Positions 28,172-37,454 of a stretch of 64,000 nucleotides of DNA are shown one piece after another. The stretch lies in NCBI RefSeq assembly GCF_005117025.1, contig NZ_SWCO01000003.1:124001-188000 (forward strand), given 5' to 3'. The translations under genes and the position numbers were made by a program. The stretch comes from Alteromonas portus. Its GTDB lineage: Bacteria > Pseudomonadota > Gammaproteobacteria > Enterobacterales > Alteromonadaceae. The notes beneath the pieces were generated by a model. That model worked only from the letters and a program-made list of their open reading frames with translations, was not told where the DNA came from and did not search any database. Position 1 is the first letter of the stretch, and every line of letters begins with the position of its first letter.

Positions 28172-29647
28172 ATGACGAATAAAGACATAAAAACGCCGTC
28201 ACTTCTCGATGCAATGCTACCTATTCTTGCGTTAGTCATAATGATGGGAAGCGCAGTTTATTTGTTTGCCGATAATTCTTCATACGGGCCAAACCAAATT
28301 GCACTGCTTTTAGCCATGGGGTTAGCTGCAATCATTGGAATGAAAAACGGCTATAGCTGGAAAACTATCGAAAAGGGCATAGTTGACGGTATCTCAATGT
28401 CTCTGGGGGCCTGCTTAATATTATTAGCAGTTGGCTCTTTGATTGGTACATGGATGCTTGCAGGTACCGTGCCTACGCTTATCTATTTTGGTTTAGAGTT
28501 ACTAAATCCTTCGTTTTTCTATGCAGCCGCTTGCTTGATTTGTGCAGTGGTCGCCATGAGTATTGGTAGTTCTTGGACCACTGCGGCTACCGTGGGTGTT
28601 GCGTTAATGGGCGTTTCTGCAGGCATGGAAATGTCTGCCGCTATAACAGCCGGCGCAGTAGTTTCTGGTGCGTACTTTGGCGATAAAATCTCGCCTTTAT
28701 CTGAAACCACAAACTTAGCACCTGCCGTTGCCGGTACTGATTTATTTGAACACATTCGTTATATGCTTTGGACGACTATTCCAAGCTTTGTTATTGCGCT
28801 TATTCTATTTACGGTACTTGGCTTTAGTGAAGTGGGTGAAGCCAAGGCGGAACGTATTGAGCAGATGCAGCTTCTGTTAAATGACTCTTTTGACTTGGGT
28901 TGGCATTTACTTATTCCTCTTGTCGTTTTGCTTACCTTAGCAATTAAAAAGATGCCTGCGTTTCCAGCGGTTTTTATCGGCGCTCTGTTAGGTGGCATTT
29001 GGGCAGTAGTATTCCAATGGGATGTGGTCACGTCTATGGCAAGTAGCGAGGACACAGCAAGCGTGGGAGCGCTTAAAGTGGTATGGACTGCATTATTTGA
29101 TGGCGTAAGTTTTTCAACACCTGACGAGAATCTAAATAGCTTACTATCTCGTGGCGGTATGTCATCAATGCTAAATACCATTTGGTTGATAATCTGTGCT
29201 ATGTCATTCGGTGCGGTATTAGAGCGTGTAGGCCTGTTAAAGCGCGCAGTTTCAGCCATATTAATTGGTGCAAAGTCTGCAGGGGATATGGTGAGCCGTA
29301 CTATTCTGACTTGTTTTGGTACTAACCTGGTTACTGCAGATCAGTACATTTCAATCGTAATGCCAGGCCGTATGTACAAAGAAGAATTCAAAAAACGCGG
29401 CTTAGACCAGTTAAACCTTTCTCGTAGCCTTGAAGACGGCGGTACATTAACGTCACCCTTGATTCCATGGAACACATGTGGTGCTTACATGCACAGTGTT
29501 TTATTAGTTAATCCATTTGATTACGTTTTCTATGCATTCTTTAACGTTATCAACCCGATCCTTGCTGTTGTTTATGCGTACTTAGGTATTAAGATTTTAC
29601 GTATTACGCCACCACATGTTGAAGTAAACAGCAAAGGTACGGTTTAA
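28172..29647 (+). CDS. nhaC: Na+/H+ antiporter NhaC family
   Basis: A 491-residue polytopic membrane protein with about 11-12 hydrophobic segments. NhaC-family features include SIGSSWTTAATVGVALMGVS and GAYFGDKISPLSETTNLAPA, where the Asp and charged residues are typical of the ion path, and SLEDGGTLTSPLIPWNTCGA near the C-terminus. Exchange of sodium for protons is expected; some relatives exchange malate/lactate or arginine/ornithine instead. It is on the same strand as the NSS symporter upstream and pepN downstream. Confidence 0.88.
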   Translation: MTNKDIKTPSLLDAMLPILALVIMMGSAVYLFADNSSYGPNQIALLLAMGLAAIIGMKNGYSWKTIEKGIVDGISMSLGACLILLAVGSLIGTWMLAGTVPTLIYFGLELLNPSFFYAAACLICAVVAMSIGSSWTTAATVGVALMGVSAGMEMSAAITAGAVVSGAYFGDKISPLSETTNLAPAVAGTDLFEHIRYMLWTTIPSFVIALILFTVLGFSEVGEAKAERIEQMQLLLNDSFDLGWHLLIPLVVLLTLAIKKMPAFPAVFIGALLGGIWAVVFQWDVVTSMASSEDTASVGALKVVWTALFDGVSFSTPDENLNSLLSRGGMSSMLNTIWLIICAMSFGAVLERVGLLKRAVSAILIGAKSAGDMVSRTILTCFGTNLVTADQYISIVMPGRMYKEEFKKRGLDQLNLSRSLEDGGTLTSPLIPWNTCGAYMHSVLLVNPFDYVFYAFFNVINPILAVVYAYLGIKILRITPPHVEVNSKGTV

Positions 29648-29694
29648 CACAACGTTCCAATTAAACCCACGTAGGCTTTCTTTTAGGAGGATCT

Positions 29695-32304
29695 ATGTCA
29701 GTTCAAGCTAAACGTCGGGCGGATTACCAGCCGCCCGCTTTTTCAATAGCGACAGTTGACCTACACATAACGCTACACCCGACGCAAACCAAAGTTATTA
29801 GCACGTTATCCGTCACTCGAAGCGGCGCGCATATTAACCCTTTAGTTCTCGATGGCGATAATTTATCTCTAGATTCCATTTCTATTAACGGTACGCCTTT
29901 ATCTGATAATGAATACACGGTAACAGATAGCGCTTTAAGTGTGGTTACTGAACTTGATGAGTTCGTCTTAGAGATTACCAATACCATTGCCCCCGAACAG
30001 AACAAGGCGCTGGAAGGCTTGTATTTGTCTGGCGGTGCCTATTGCACACAGTGCGAAGCTGAAGGATTTCGTCGCATAACGTACTTCATGGACCGCCCGG
30101 ATATTTTATCGGTCTACACAGTGACGGTTGTTGCCGACAAATCAGTACCAATGCTTTTAGCCAATGGCAACCCAGTGGACAAGGGCGAAGTAAACGAGAA
30201 TACTCATTTTGTTAAATGGCACGATCCGCATCCGAAACCTTGCTACCTTTTTGCTTTAGTTGCCGGTGACTTCGATTTACTTACTGATAGCTACACCACC
30301 ACTAGCGGTAAAGAGGTTGCGCTAGAACTTTATGTTGATAAAGGCAAAAAGTCTCAAGGTGTCTTCGCATTAGAATCGCTCAAGCGGGCGATGAAGTGGG
30401 ACGAAGATGTGTTCGGTTTAGAGTACGACTTAGATATTTACATGATTGTTGCCGTCGATTTCTTCAATATGGGAGCGATGGAAAACAAAGGCTTAAACGT
30501 TTTTAACAGTAAGTTTGTTCTAGCCGATCAGAAAAGTGCCACCGACGATGACTTTTTCAATGTGGAATCGGTTATCGCACATGAGTATTTTCACAATTGG
30601 ACTGGTAACCGGGTTACTTGTCGCGATTGGTTTCAGTTAAGCCTTAAAGAGGGGCTTACTGTATTCAGAGACCAACAGTTCAGCGCTGATATGACTTCGG
30701 CGTTAAGTAACCGTATAAAGCACGTTCGTGTTATGCGGGAACACCAGTTTGCAGAAGATGCGAGTGCAATGAGTCACCCAATTCGCCCAGAAGAAGTCAT
30801 CGAAATGAACAACTTCTACACGGTGACGGTTTATGACAAAGGCGCTGAAGTTATTCGCATGTTCCACACATTACTGGGGCCAGATGGCTTTAGACGTGGT
30901 ATGGACGAGTACTTTAGAAGACACGACGGTCAGGCTGTCACCTGTGATGACTTCATTTCAGCAATGCAGTCTGCTACTGATTTAGATTTAACCCAGTTTA
31001 CCCGCTGGTATAGTCAATCTGGTACGCCAGTGATTTCTGTCGCACACAGCACTGAGGTCGATGATGATGGCATTGTTAAGCATAGCTTTACATTGTCACA
31101 GCACACGCCTGCAACCTCCGATCAGAAAGAAAAGCTTCCTCTATATATTCCTGTAAATATCGAGATTATTGATGATGAAGGGAATAGCTACACAGATAAA
31201 GAGTCGCTCATTAAAAACGGCATGGTCATTTTAAAAGATGACTCTATGCGTTTTACTGTAGAGGCCAAAACTACTCGCTTAACACCTGTAGTATTGGGCA
31301 ACTTCTCTGCGCCAGCGAAAGTTGAAAACCCTTTGGGAACAGATGCGCTTCTTACCATATTTAAACATGCCAACGATCCATTTAATCGCTGGGATGCGAT
31401 GCAAACGCTGTATGACCGCTGTGTAAAGCAATTAGAGGAATCCCCGGGTTCAGCGATCAGCAATGACATTTGGAGTGGTATTAAACAAGCTATTGCCCAA
31501 GAGAAGAATAACCTTGAATTATTAGGTGAGTGTTTAGTTATTCCTTCATTTGAGACCTTGTGCCAAAGCCGAAGCAACATAAAGGTTTCTGCACTCTCAA
31601 AAGCTAGAAAAGCGTTTTGCAACCAGTTTGCACGTGCCTTAGAGAAAGAATTGTTAGATATTTTCAATCGCATAGAACAAAAAGCTTATAGCTATACACA
31701 GTCCGCCATCAACGAACGACGCTGCAAAAACGTCGTGCTTGCACACTTGGCTCGGTTACCGCAGCATGAGCACAAAGTTGTTTCTCAGTTTGACTCCGCT
31801 GACAATATGACAGATACCTTAGGCGCACTAAGAAGTGCTCAACACTGCAGCAACAGCACCTTCGATAGCTTAATGGCTCAATTTGAAGCAACGTGGAATC
31901 ATGACCCGCTTGTATTGGACAAGTGGTTTGCACTTCACGCTACGCAAAATAGGGACGATATCTTTGCAACTATCACTATGTTGTGTGAGCACCCGCAGTT
32001 TGCAATGAGTAACCCAAATCGCGTTCGATCGGTAATTGGCAGTTTCGCTTTCTACAATAGTGAAAGATTCCACGCAGTGGATGGCAGCGGCTATAAGTTC
32101 GTCACCGATTACTTACTTAAATTAGATGCGGTCAACCCTCAAGTTGCAGCTCGCATTGTAACTCCATTAACCCAATGGCAGGGATATGCAAGCGAACACC
32201 AAGTTCACATGAAACAGCAACTTGGTCGGTTACTTAACCACAAAGGATTAAGTAAGGATCTATTTGAGAAAGTAAGTAAAAGCCTTGCTTATGACAAGCA
32301 TTAG
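29695..32304 (+). CDS. pepN: Aminopeptidase N (M1)
   Basis: An 869-residue cytoplasmic zinc aminopeptidase that trims N-terminal residues from peptides. The exopeptidase motif GAMENKGLNVFNS precedes the zinc site HEYFHNW (H296, E297, H300) with the third ligand in the LKEGLTVFRDQQ segment (about E319), matching Escherichia coli PepN numbering to within one residue. The DUF3458 Ig-like and C-terminal helical domains follow. An AGGAGG ribosome site lies before the ATG. The stop codon overlaps the start of the DUF2835 gene by 14 bases. Confidence 0.95.
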   Translation: MSVQAKRRADYQPPAFSIATVDLHITLHPTQTKVISTLSVTRSGAHINPLVLDGDNLSLDSISINGTPLSDNEYTVTDSALSVVTELDEFVLEITNTIAPEQNKALEGLYLSGGAYCTQCEAEGFRRITYFMDRPDILSVYTVTVVADKSVPMLLANGNPVDKGEVNENTHFVKWHDPHPKPCYLFALVAGDFDLLTDSYTTTSGKEVALELYVDKGKKSQGVFALESLKRAMKWDEDVFGLEYDLDIYMIVAVDFFNMGAMENKGLNVFNSKFVLADQKSATDDDFFNVESVIAHEYFHNWTGNRVTCRDWFQLSLKEGLTVFRDQQFSADMTSALSNRIKHVRVMREHQFAEDASAMSHPIRPEEVIEMNNFYTVTVYDKGAEVIRMFHTLLGPDGFRRGMDEYFRRHDGQAVTCDDFISAMQSATDLDLTQFTRWYSQSGTPVISVAHSTEVDDDGIVKHSFTLSQHTPATSDQKEKLPLYIPVNIEIIDDEGNSYTDKESLIKNGMVILKDDSMRFTVEAKTTRLTPVVLGNFSAPAKVENPLGTDALLTIFKHANDPFNRWDAMQTLYDRCVKQLEESPGSAISNDIWSGIKQAIAQEKNNLELLGECLVIPSFETLCQSRSNIKVSALSKARKAFCNQFARALEKELLDIFNRIEQKAYSYTQSAINERRCKNVVLAHLARLPQHEHKVVSQFDSADNMTDTLGALRSAQHCSNSTFDSLMAQFEATWNHDPLVLDKWFALHATQNRDDIFATITMLCEHPQFAMSNPNRVRSVIGSFAFYNSERFHAVDGSGYKFVTDYLLKLDAVNPQVAARIVTPLTQWQGYASEHQVHMKQQLGRLLNHKGLSKDLFEKVSKSLAYDKH

Positions 32305-32533
32305 TCAGAGCGACTCGGTTTTTTATTTTTCAATACAAGCACCTTACAAGCAGTGTGAGGTGCTTTACGTTGCGACTATGCCAGATGTGGTGATGGTGAG
32401 TGAATCAGGACTAAGCGTTCAGGTACCAACTAACCGGCTTAGGCAGTTTGTTACGTCTGATGGTATCAAAGGGCGTTTTAGAATGATTGTCGACGCCAAT
32501 AAAAAAATTAAATCTTTTGAAAGGCTCGCGTAG
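32291..32533 (+). CDS. DUF2835 family protein
   Basis: An 80-residue small protein whose C-terminal half (VQVPTNRLRQFVTSDGIKG, then RFRMIVDANKKIKSFERL) matches the DUF2835 family, of unknown function. The ATG at 32291 is preferred and overlaps the end of pepN by 14 bases; a TTG at 32285 would add two residues. Coupling to pepN is common for this family. There is no signal peptide or membrane segment. Confidence 0.82.
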   Translation: MTSISQSDSVFYFSIQAPYKQCEVLYVATMPDVVMVSESGLSVQVPTNRLRQFVTSDGIKGRFRMIVDANKKIKSFERLA

Positions 32534-32550
32534 GGCCTTTTCTTTTTTTA
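32516..32550 (+). terminator. Probable intrinsic terminator after pepN-DUF2835
   Basis: The short stem AAAGGC / GCCTTT, with a 9-base loop spanning the DUF2835 stop codon, is followed by TTCTTTTTTT. The stem is weak but the T-tract is good. Confidence 0.6.
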
Positions 32551-32873
32551 CATCATTCGCGCGTTGAGTCGAACTGTTCATATTCTTGCAACGAAACTTA
32601 GTCAACGTTGGACAACCCACCCCCCTAGAAATAACAAGAATTGGTAATTACTGCTAATTCTCAATAAATTTGTTCAAATTCTCTGCAAGTTTATAAATGC
32701 CTTTTATACTCACAATAAAGCAATAACTATTTGATACGACTAATGTTGTAAATTTTGTTAACTGGTAGGATTAGTTCTTGCGGTTATGGCAAAATGATGT
32801 AATGATTTTGTTAATCGTTATGGTTGGTCATGATGTCACGTATTAAGTCACATCGACTTGGGAGTATAAAAAT
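32551..32873. other. AT-rich leader region of the DUF1302 cassette
   Basis: About 320 bases without a gene. It contains a C-run (CCACCCCCC) near 32618-32628 and AT-rich promoter-like sequence. A GGGAG ribosome site lies just before the DUF1302 start. I see no clear operator or RNA structure. Confidence 0.45.
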
Positions 32874-34934
32874 ATGAAAAACGGGCCTAGCGCTTTTAAG
32901 ATATCACCAGTAGCAGCGGGAGTTCTCTCTCTGCTAGGTGCTGCTGCAGTACCAGCACACGCTGCAAATTGGCAAGTGGGTGATGTAAGTATTTCTTTAG
33001 ATTCTACATTTACACTGGCTACAAGTATTCGAACAGAGGCAAGAGATTACGACCTTATAGGTAACAGTAACCATCCTCAGTTCGATTGGAGTGGTTATCA
33101 CGCAGCTTTCAATCCTTTATACCCAAGTGGCGATGTGTGGGGGTTAGCAGATGGTGCGTACTCAACAAACGGCGACCTTGGTAACCTTGCGCACGATCCA
33201 GGTGACGCGTTCGCAACACAAGTTTCAGGCACACACGAATTAGATATTAACTTCGGCGACTATGGTTTCTTCGCTCGTGGTTTTTGGTTCTACGACTTTG
33301 AGCAAATGGATGGTGATCGTCCGTACTCTAATCCGATTACCGGTAATCAATATGATTTGTGCCAAGATCCGGAAGCAGAAGATTTGCTTTGTACTGACGT
33401 TCGTTTGTACGATGCGTTCTTTTATGGTGATTGGTGGATTGGTGATAAGCCGCTTACCCTTCGCGTAGGTCGCCAGGTTATCAGCTGGGGTGAAAGCACC
33501 TTTATCCAACACGGTATTAACACAACCAACCCGGTTGACGTTACCCGTGCACGTGCTCCAGGCGCTGAGCTAAAAGAAGTATTTCTACCGGTAGGTATGG
33601 TTTATGCGTCTTTGGGCTTAACAGATACGGTAAGTATTTCAGGTTATTATCAGTATGAATGGCAGCGCAGCTGGCTACCTGTGTCAGGTAGTTACTTCGC
33701 CGGCAACGACTTTGCAGGTGAGGGCGGTCAGCGCCAAAATATCCAGCTAGGTTTCAGCGGAAACCCTGACATTGACCTTGACCATCTATTGACTGCTTTA
33801 AATGGCTACGGTGATTTGTTGCGTTCAGGCGCAGATTCTGCGGCTATATCTCAGGCTTATTTGGCTTATCCAACCAAGGTTGCTATACGCGGTTTCTCTG
33901 ACGAAGCGCACAATGATGCAGACGATCAGGGTCAATACGGCTTACGCTTAACCTGGTTCGCTGAAGAACTGAATGAAACAGAGTTCAGTTTCTATCACAT
34001 TAACTACCATAGTCAGCGTCCGCTTATTTCTGGTAAAACATCAGACTTCACTGCTGAAGGCATTGGCGCAGACTTGGCGTTCCTCGCAACGAATACGGTC
34101 ACTCGTGACAATATTACTGAATTAGGTGCCTTTACACAGTCTGAGTTCTACTACCCAGAAGACATTAAACTTTATGGTATGAGCTTCAACACTAACATCG
34201 GTACTACAGCGCTTGCAGGCGAATTTGCTTATCGCGTAGACGAGCCACTTCAAATCGACGATGTTGAATTGCTTTACATGGGTATGCCTGAACAGCTTGC
34301 TAATGCTGGACTACGCCCTGATTTAGAAGGTATTTCACAGCTGAATAACATTGGCCGTGCTGTAGGTCCAGGTGAAACAGCAGAAGGTTTCCTTTTCTCT
34401 GATACATGGCAGATGCAGTTCACTGCGTCACACGTATTCGGTCCTAAGTTTGGTTCTGACAACTTTGTGCTGCTTGGTGAAGTAGGTTACGTTAACGTTG
34501 TTGACATGCCAGACCCTGACGTTATCCGTCTAAACGCACCAGGCACTGCTCGTACACCGTCACTTGAACCGCTTAACGGCAATACTCGTGAGGGTTTACA
34601 TCAAGCATTATCTGACGGGCCAGAAACTAATCCGTTTGCAACAGACGATGCATGGGGTTATCGCTTGTTAGCTGTTGCTGATTACAACTCAATTTTCGCC
34701 GGTATGAACCTTCGCGTTCGCGGTACTTTCTCGCATGACGTTGAAGGCACTACACCGGATCCATTATTTCTTTTCACAGAAGATGTTAAGTCTGCTGCAC
34801 TATCTTTCACGTTCGACTATTTAAGCAAATGGTCTGCAACGGCGTCTTACAGTGCATTCTGGGGTGGTATTGGTACAACCAACGCGCTATCTGACAGAGA
34901 CTTCATTTCATTTAACATCAAATACGCAATCTAA
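32874..34934 (+). CDS. DUF1302 family outer-membrane protein
   Basis: A 686-residue exported protein with a signal peptide ending at VPAHA (about residue 30). Its long body alternates in beta-strand pattern, with many aromatic residues, and ends in NIKYAI, consistent with an outer-membrane barrel. DUF1302 features include LRVGRQVISWGESTFIQHGI and NPVDVTRARAPGAELKEVF. It heads a four-gene same-strand cassette with DUF1329, YCF48-like and RND genes, a combination repeatedly found together in proteobacteria that handle hydrophobic compounds. A role as the outer-membrane component of a lipid or hydrophobic-molecule transport route is inference. Confidence 0.85.
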   Translation: MKNGPSAFKISPVAAGVLSLLGAAAVPAHAANWQVGDVSISLDSTFTLATSIRTEARDYDLIGNSNHPQFDWSGYHAAFNPLYPSGDVWGLADGAYSTNGDLGNLAHDPGDAFATQVSGTHELDINFGDYGFFARGFWFYDFEQMDGDRPYSNPITGNQYDLCQDPEAEDLLCTDVRLYDAFFYGDWWIGDKPLTLRVGRQVISWGESTFIQHGINTTNPVDVTRARAPGAELKEVFLPVGMVYASLGLTDTVSISGYYQYEWQRSWLPVSGSYFAGNDFAGEGGQRQNIQLGFSGNPDIDLDHLLTALNGYGDLLRSGADSAAISQAYLAYPTKVAIRGFSDEAHNDADDQGQYGLRLTWFAEELNETEFSFYHINYHSQRPLISGKTSDFTAEGIGADLAFLATNTVTRDNITELGAFTQSEFYYPEDIKLYGMSFNTNIGTTALAGEFAYRVDEPLQIDDVELLYMGMPEQLANAGLRPDLEGISQLNNIGRAVGPGETAEGFLFSDTWQMQFTASHVFGPKFGSDNFVLLGEVGYVNVVDMPDPDVIRLNAPGTARTPSLEPLNGNTREGLHQALSDGPETNPFATDDAWGYRLLAVADYNSIFAGMNLRVRGTFSHDVEGTTPDPLFLFTEDVKSAALSFTFDYLSKWSATASYSAFWGGIGTTNALSDRDFISFNIKYAI

Positions 34935-34945
34935 GAGTGGTTTTT

Positions 34946-36313
34946 ATGATTAGAAAAGTAGGAATTATCGCTGCAGCCTTGTCACTAGCTCTGTCTGGTG
35001 CAAGCGCGATGGCAAAAGTGTCTGAAGCAGACGCAAACAAACTGGGTAATGATTTAACCCCATTAGGTGCAGAAAAAGCAGGCAATGCAGACGGCAGTAT
35101 TCCGGCGTGGACAGGCGGTATTACTGCTGCTCCGTCTGGTTATACGGTAGGCGACCATCACCCTGACCCTTTTCCGGAAGACAAGGTGTTGTTTGAGATA
35201 ACGGCAAAGAACTACAAGGAATATTCAGAGTTCCTATCAGAAGGTCAAAAGAAACTTTTTGAAGCGTACCCTGAAACATTCCGTATGCCGGTTTATCCAA
35301 CCCGTCGTTCTGCGTCAAATCCACAGGCCATATACGATGCTACAAAGGTAAACGCAACGCGTGCTGAGCTTCTAGACGACGGTAATGGTATTAAAGGCGC
35401 CGTTTTAGGTATTCCATTCCCAATTCCACAAAACGGTCTTGAAGCAATTTGGAACCACATTCTTCGCTATCGTGGTGAAGCGGTGCAACGTAACGGCGGA
35501 CAGGCAGCGGTTACTACCGGTGGTGACTATAACGTAATTGGTTTCGACGAACAGTTGTTAATCAAGTACGCTGAAGAAGGTGCTACGCCCGAAAAGCTTA
35601 CAGACGAAAACATCTTGTTCATGTTTAAACAAAAAGTGACAAAACCTGCACGTTTGGCGGGAACGGCTTTGTTGGTTCATGAAACTGTAGATCAGGTAAA
35701 AGAGCCGCGTAAAGCGTGGACTTACAACACCGGTCAACGTCGTGTGCGTTTAGCGCCAAATATTGCATATGACACGCCGGGAACTGCAGCCGATGGCCTG
35801 CGTACCACTGACGATTTTGATATGTTTAATGGTTCTCCAAATCGTTATAACTGGAAACTCGTAGGTAAGCAGGAAATGTTTGTTGCTTACAACAACTATG
35901 CGCTTCATTCAGATAACGCCTCATACGAGGATATTTTGAAGCCAAATCACGTTAACCCTGACCTGACTCGTTGGGAAAAGCACCGTGTTTGGGTAGTCGA
36001 AGCAACGCTTAAGGAAGGGTTCCGTCATATTTATCAAAAACGCGTATTCTTTATTGACGAAGATAGCTGGCAAATTCAAGTTGCTGATATGTATGATAAT
36101 CGTGGCGAACTATACCGCGTTGGTGTAGCTTATGGTGTGAACTACTACGAAGTTCCAACTCAGTGGTCTACGCTTGACGCGTACTACGACTTAAACTCTC
36201 GACGTTACCTAGCCATCGGCTTAGACAACGAAGAAGAAATGTACGACTTCACCGTACGCCCTCGAGACGTGGAATTCACGCCTCAAGCGTTACGACGAGA
36301 AGGTATGCGCTAA
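34946..36313 (+). CDS. DUF1329 family exported protein
   Basis: A 455-residue protein with a signal peptide ending at SAMA (about residues 1-23). The mature start KVSEADANKLGNDLTPLGAE and the segment NADGSIPAWTGGI are typical of DUF1329. The family is distantly related to the LolB/LolA-like lipid-binding fold, so periplasmic carriage of a lipid-like substrate is possible but unproved. The ATG at 34946 with a GAGTGG site is preferred over the GTG at 34937. It follows the DUF1302 gene after 11 bases, implying co-transcription. Confidence 0.83.
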   Translation: MIRKVGIIAAALSLALSGASAMAKVSEADANKLGNDLTPLGAEKAGNADGSIPAWTGGITAAPSGYTVGDHHPDPFPEDKVLFEITAKNYKEYSEFLSEGQKKLFEAYPETFRMPVYPTRRSASNPQAIYDATKVNATRAELLDDGNGIKGAVLGIPFPIPQNGLEAIWNHILRYRGEAVQRNGGQAAVTTGGDYNVIGFDEQLLIKYAEEGATPEKLTDENILFMFKQKVTKPARLAGTALLVHETVDQVKEPRKAWTYNTGQRRVRLAPNIAYDTPGTAADGLRTTDDFDMFNGSPNRYNWKLVGKQEMFVAYNNYALHSDNASYEDILKPNHVNPDLTRWEKHRVWVVEATLKEGFRHIYQKRVFFIDEDSWQIQVADMYDNRGELYRVGVAYGVNYYEVPTQWSTLDAYYDLNSRRYLAIGLDNEEEMYDFTVRPRDVEFTPQALRREGMR

Positions 36314-36327
36314 TCGCCTTACACAAC

Positions 36328-36357
36328 AAACGGTTGGCATATGCCAACCGTTTTTGT
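36328..36357 (+). terminator. Perfect palindromic hairpin between the DUF1329 and YCF48-like genes
   Basis: A 26-base perfect palindrome, AAACGGTTGGCAT / ATGCCAACCGTTT, is followed by TTTTGTAT, 15 bases past the DUF1329 stop codon. Inside the cassette it may act as a partial terminator that sets lower expression of the downstream propeller and RND genes. Confidence 0.75.
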
Positions 36358-36392
36358 ATACAGACAATTATAAATAGGGGGAATGGTTAATT

Positions 36393-37439
36393 ATGAAAAA
36401 AACCATTGTAGCGTGCATTGCCGCCACTTTCGCAGTTAGTTACTCTTCAACTGCACTCGCCGAAGAAGCATTCATGGCACCGTTGGTTGAGCAATCGGTT
36501 CTTTTGGACATAGACGCTAATTCATTTGTCGTTATTGTCGGTGAACGCGGTCACGTTTTAGTATCAGAGGATGGCAAAAGCTTTCATCAAAAGCTCGTGC
36601 CTACTCAATCGACGCTTACTGCAACTACAGTTGTAGGCGAAAATATTTGGGCAGTGGGTCACGATGCTGTCATTCTTCATTCTTCAGATAAGGGCGAAAG
36701 CTGGGAGATTCAAAACTATCAGCCTGACCTTCAGCGCCCCTTCTTAGATGTACTTTTCTTTGACGAAAAACAGGGGATAGCAACGGGCGCCTATGGCCTG
36801 TTTTACCGTACTCTAGACGGCGGAAAAACGTGGTCTGCAGAACGTCACGCCAGTCTTCTTGACCCGATGGATCAAGAGTACCTTGAAGAAATTCGCAAGG
36901 AAGACGAAGACTTTTACCAGCAAGAGCTAGAGTCTATTTTACCTCACTTAAATCGCGTTACCCTTGACGGTGATACGCTTTATATGGCTGGTGAAGCGGG
37001 TTTGTTAGCTAAAAGCACCAACATGGGAGAGTCTTGGGAGCGTTACTATGTCGACTATACGGGGTCATTTTTCGATATAAAACCGTTAGACGAAAACACG
37101 GTGTTAGCGGTGGGACTTCGCGGCAACATATTCGTGAATAGAAATCAAGGTGAATGGGAATACGTTCAAACTTGTTCAACCAGTACACTTAATTCAATTC
37201 TAATTGGGTCAGAGTCAAAAGTTTACGCTTTAGGAAATAACGGTATGATGGTAAGTGCTCAGCGTCCACTTCCTACCAGTATGCGTGACCCTTACGCCAA
37301 CCCTTCAGATTGCCAAGTTGACGAAGGCATCAAGGTTTCTCAGATAAAAGATAAAGCAGCGCTTTTAAATGCCGCACAATTTAATGGTACAAGCATTGCT
37401 GTTTCCGCCAACGGCGTTAAAACGTTGAATTTAAAATAG
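36393..37439 (+). CDS. YCF48/BNR-repeat beta-propeller protein, exported
   Basis: A 348-residue periplasmic protein with a signal peptide (cleavage after TALA, about residue 23). Repeated blades of the sialidase/YCF48 type follow, each with a G-x-x-G...S-x-D-x-G-x-x-W pattern: GHDAVILHSSDKGESWE, GLFYRTLDGGKTW and GLLAKSTNMGESWERY. YCF48/HCF136 proteins are assembly factors in photosynthesis, but bacterial relatives next to RND genes have no assigned role. It lies 15 bases upstream of the RND gene, so a scaffold or accessory role for that transporter is the simplest inference. Confidence 0.82.
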   Translation: MKKTIVACIAATFAVSYSSTALAEEAFMAPLVEQSVLLDIDANSFVVIVGERGHVLVSEDGKSFHQKLVPTQSTLTATTVVGENIWAVGHDAVILHSSDKGESWEIQNYQPDLQRPFLDVLFFDEKQGIATGAYGLFYRTLDGGKTWSAERHASLLDPMDQEYLEEIRKEDEDFYQQELESILPHLNRVTLDGDTLYMAGEAGLLAKSTNMGESWERYYVDYTGSFFDIKPLDENTVLAVGLRGNIFVNRNQGEWEYVQTCSTSTLNSILIGSESKVYALGNNGMMVSAQRPLPTSMRDPYANPSDCQVDEGIKVSQIKDKAALLNAAQFNGTSIAVSANGVKTLNLK

Positions 37440-37454
37440 GGCAGTATAAAAACA

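Noticed and set aside
28759-29259. 166-residue open frame on the minus strand inside nhaC
   Set aside because: Codon-shadow of a membrane-protein gene with no ribosome site or recognisable domain.
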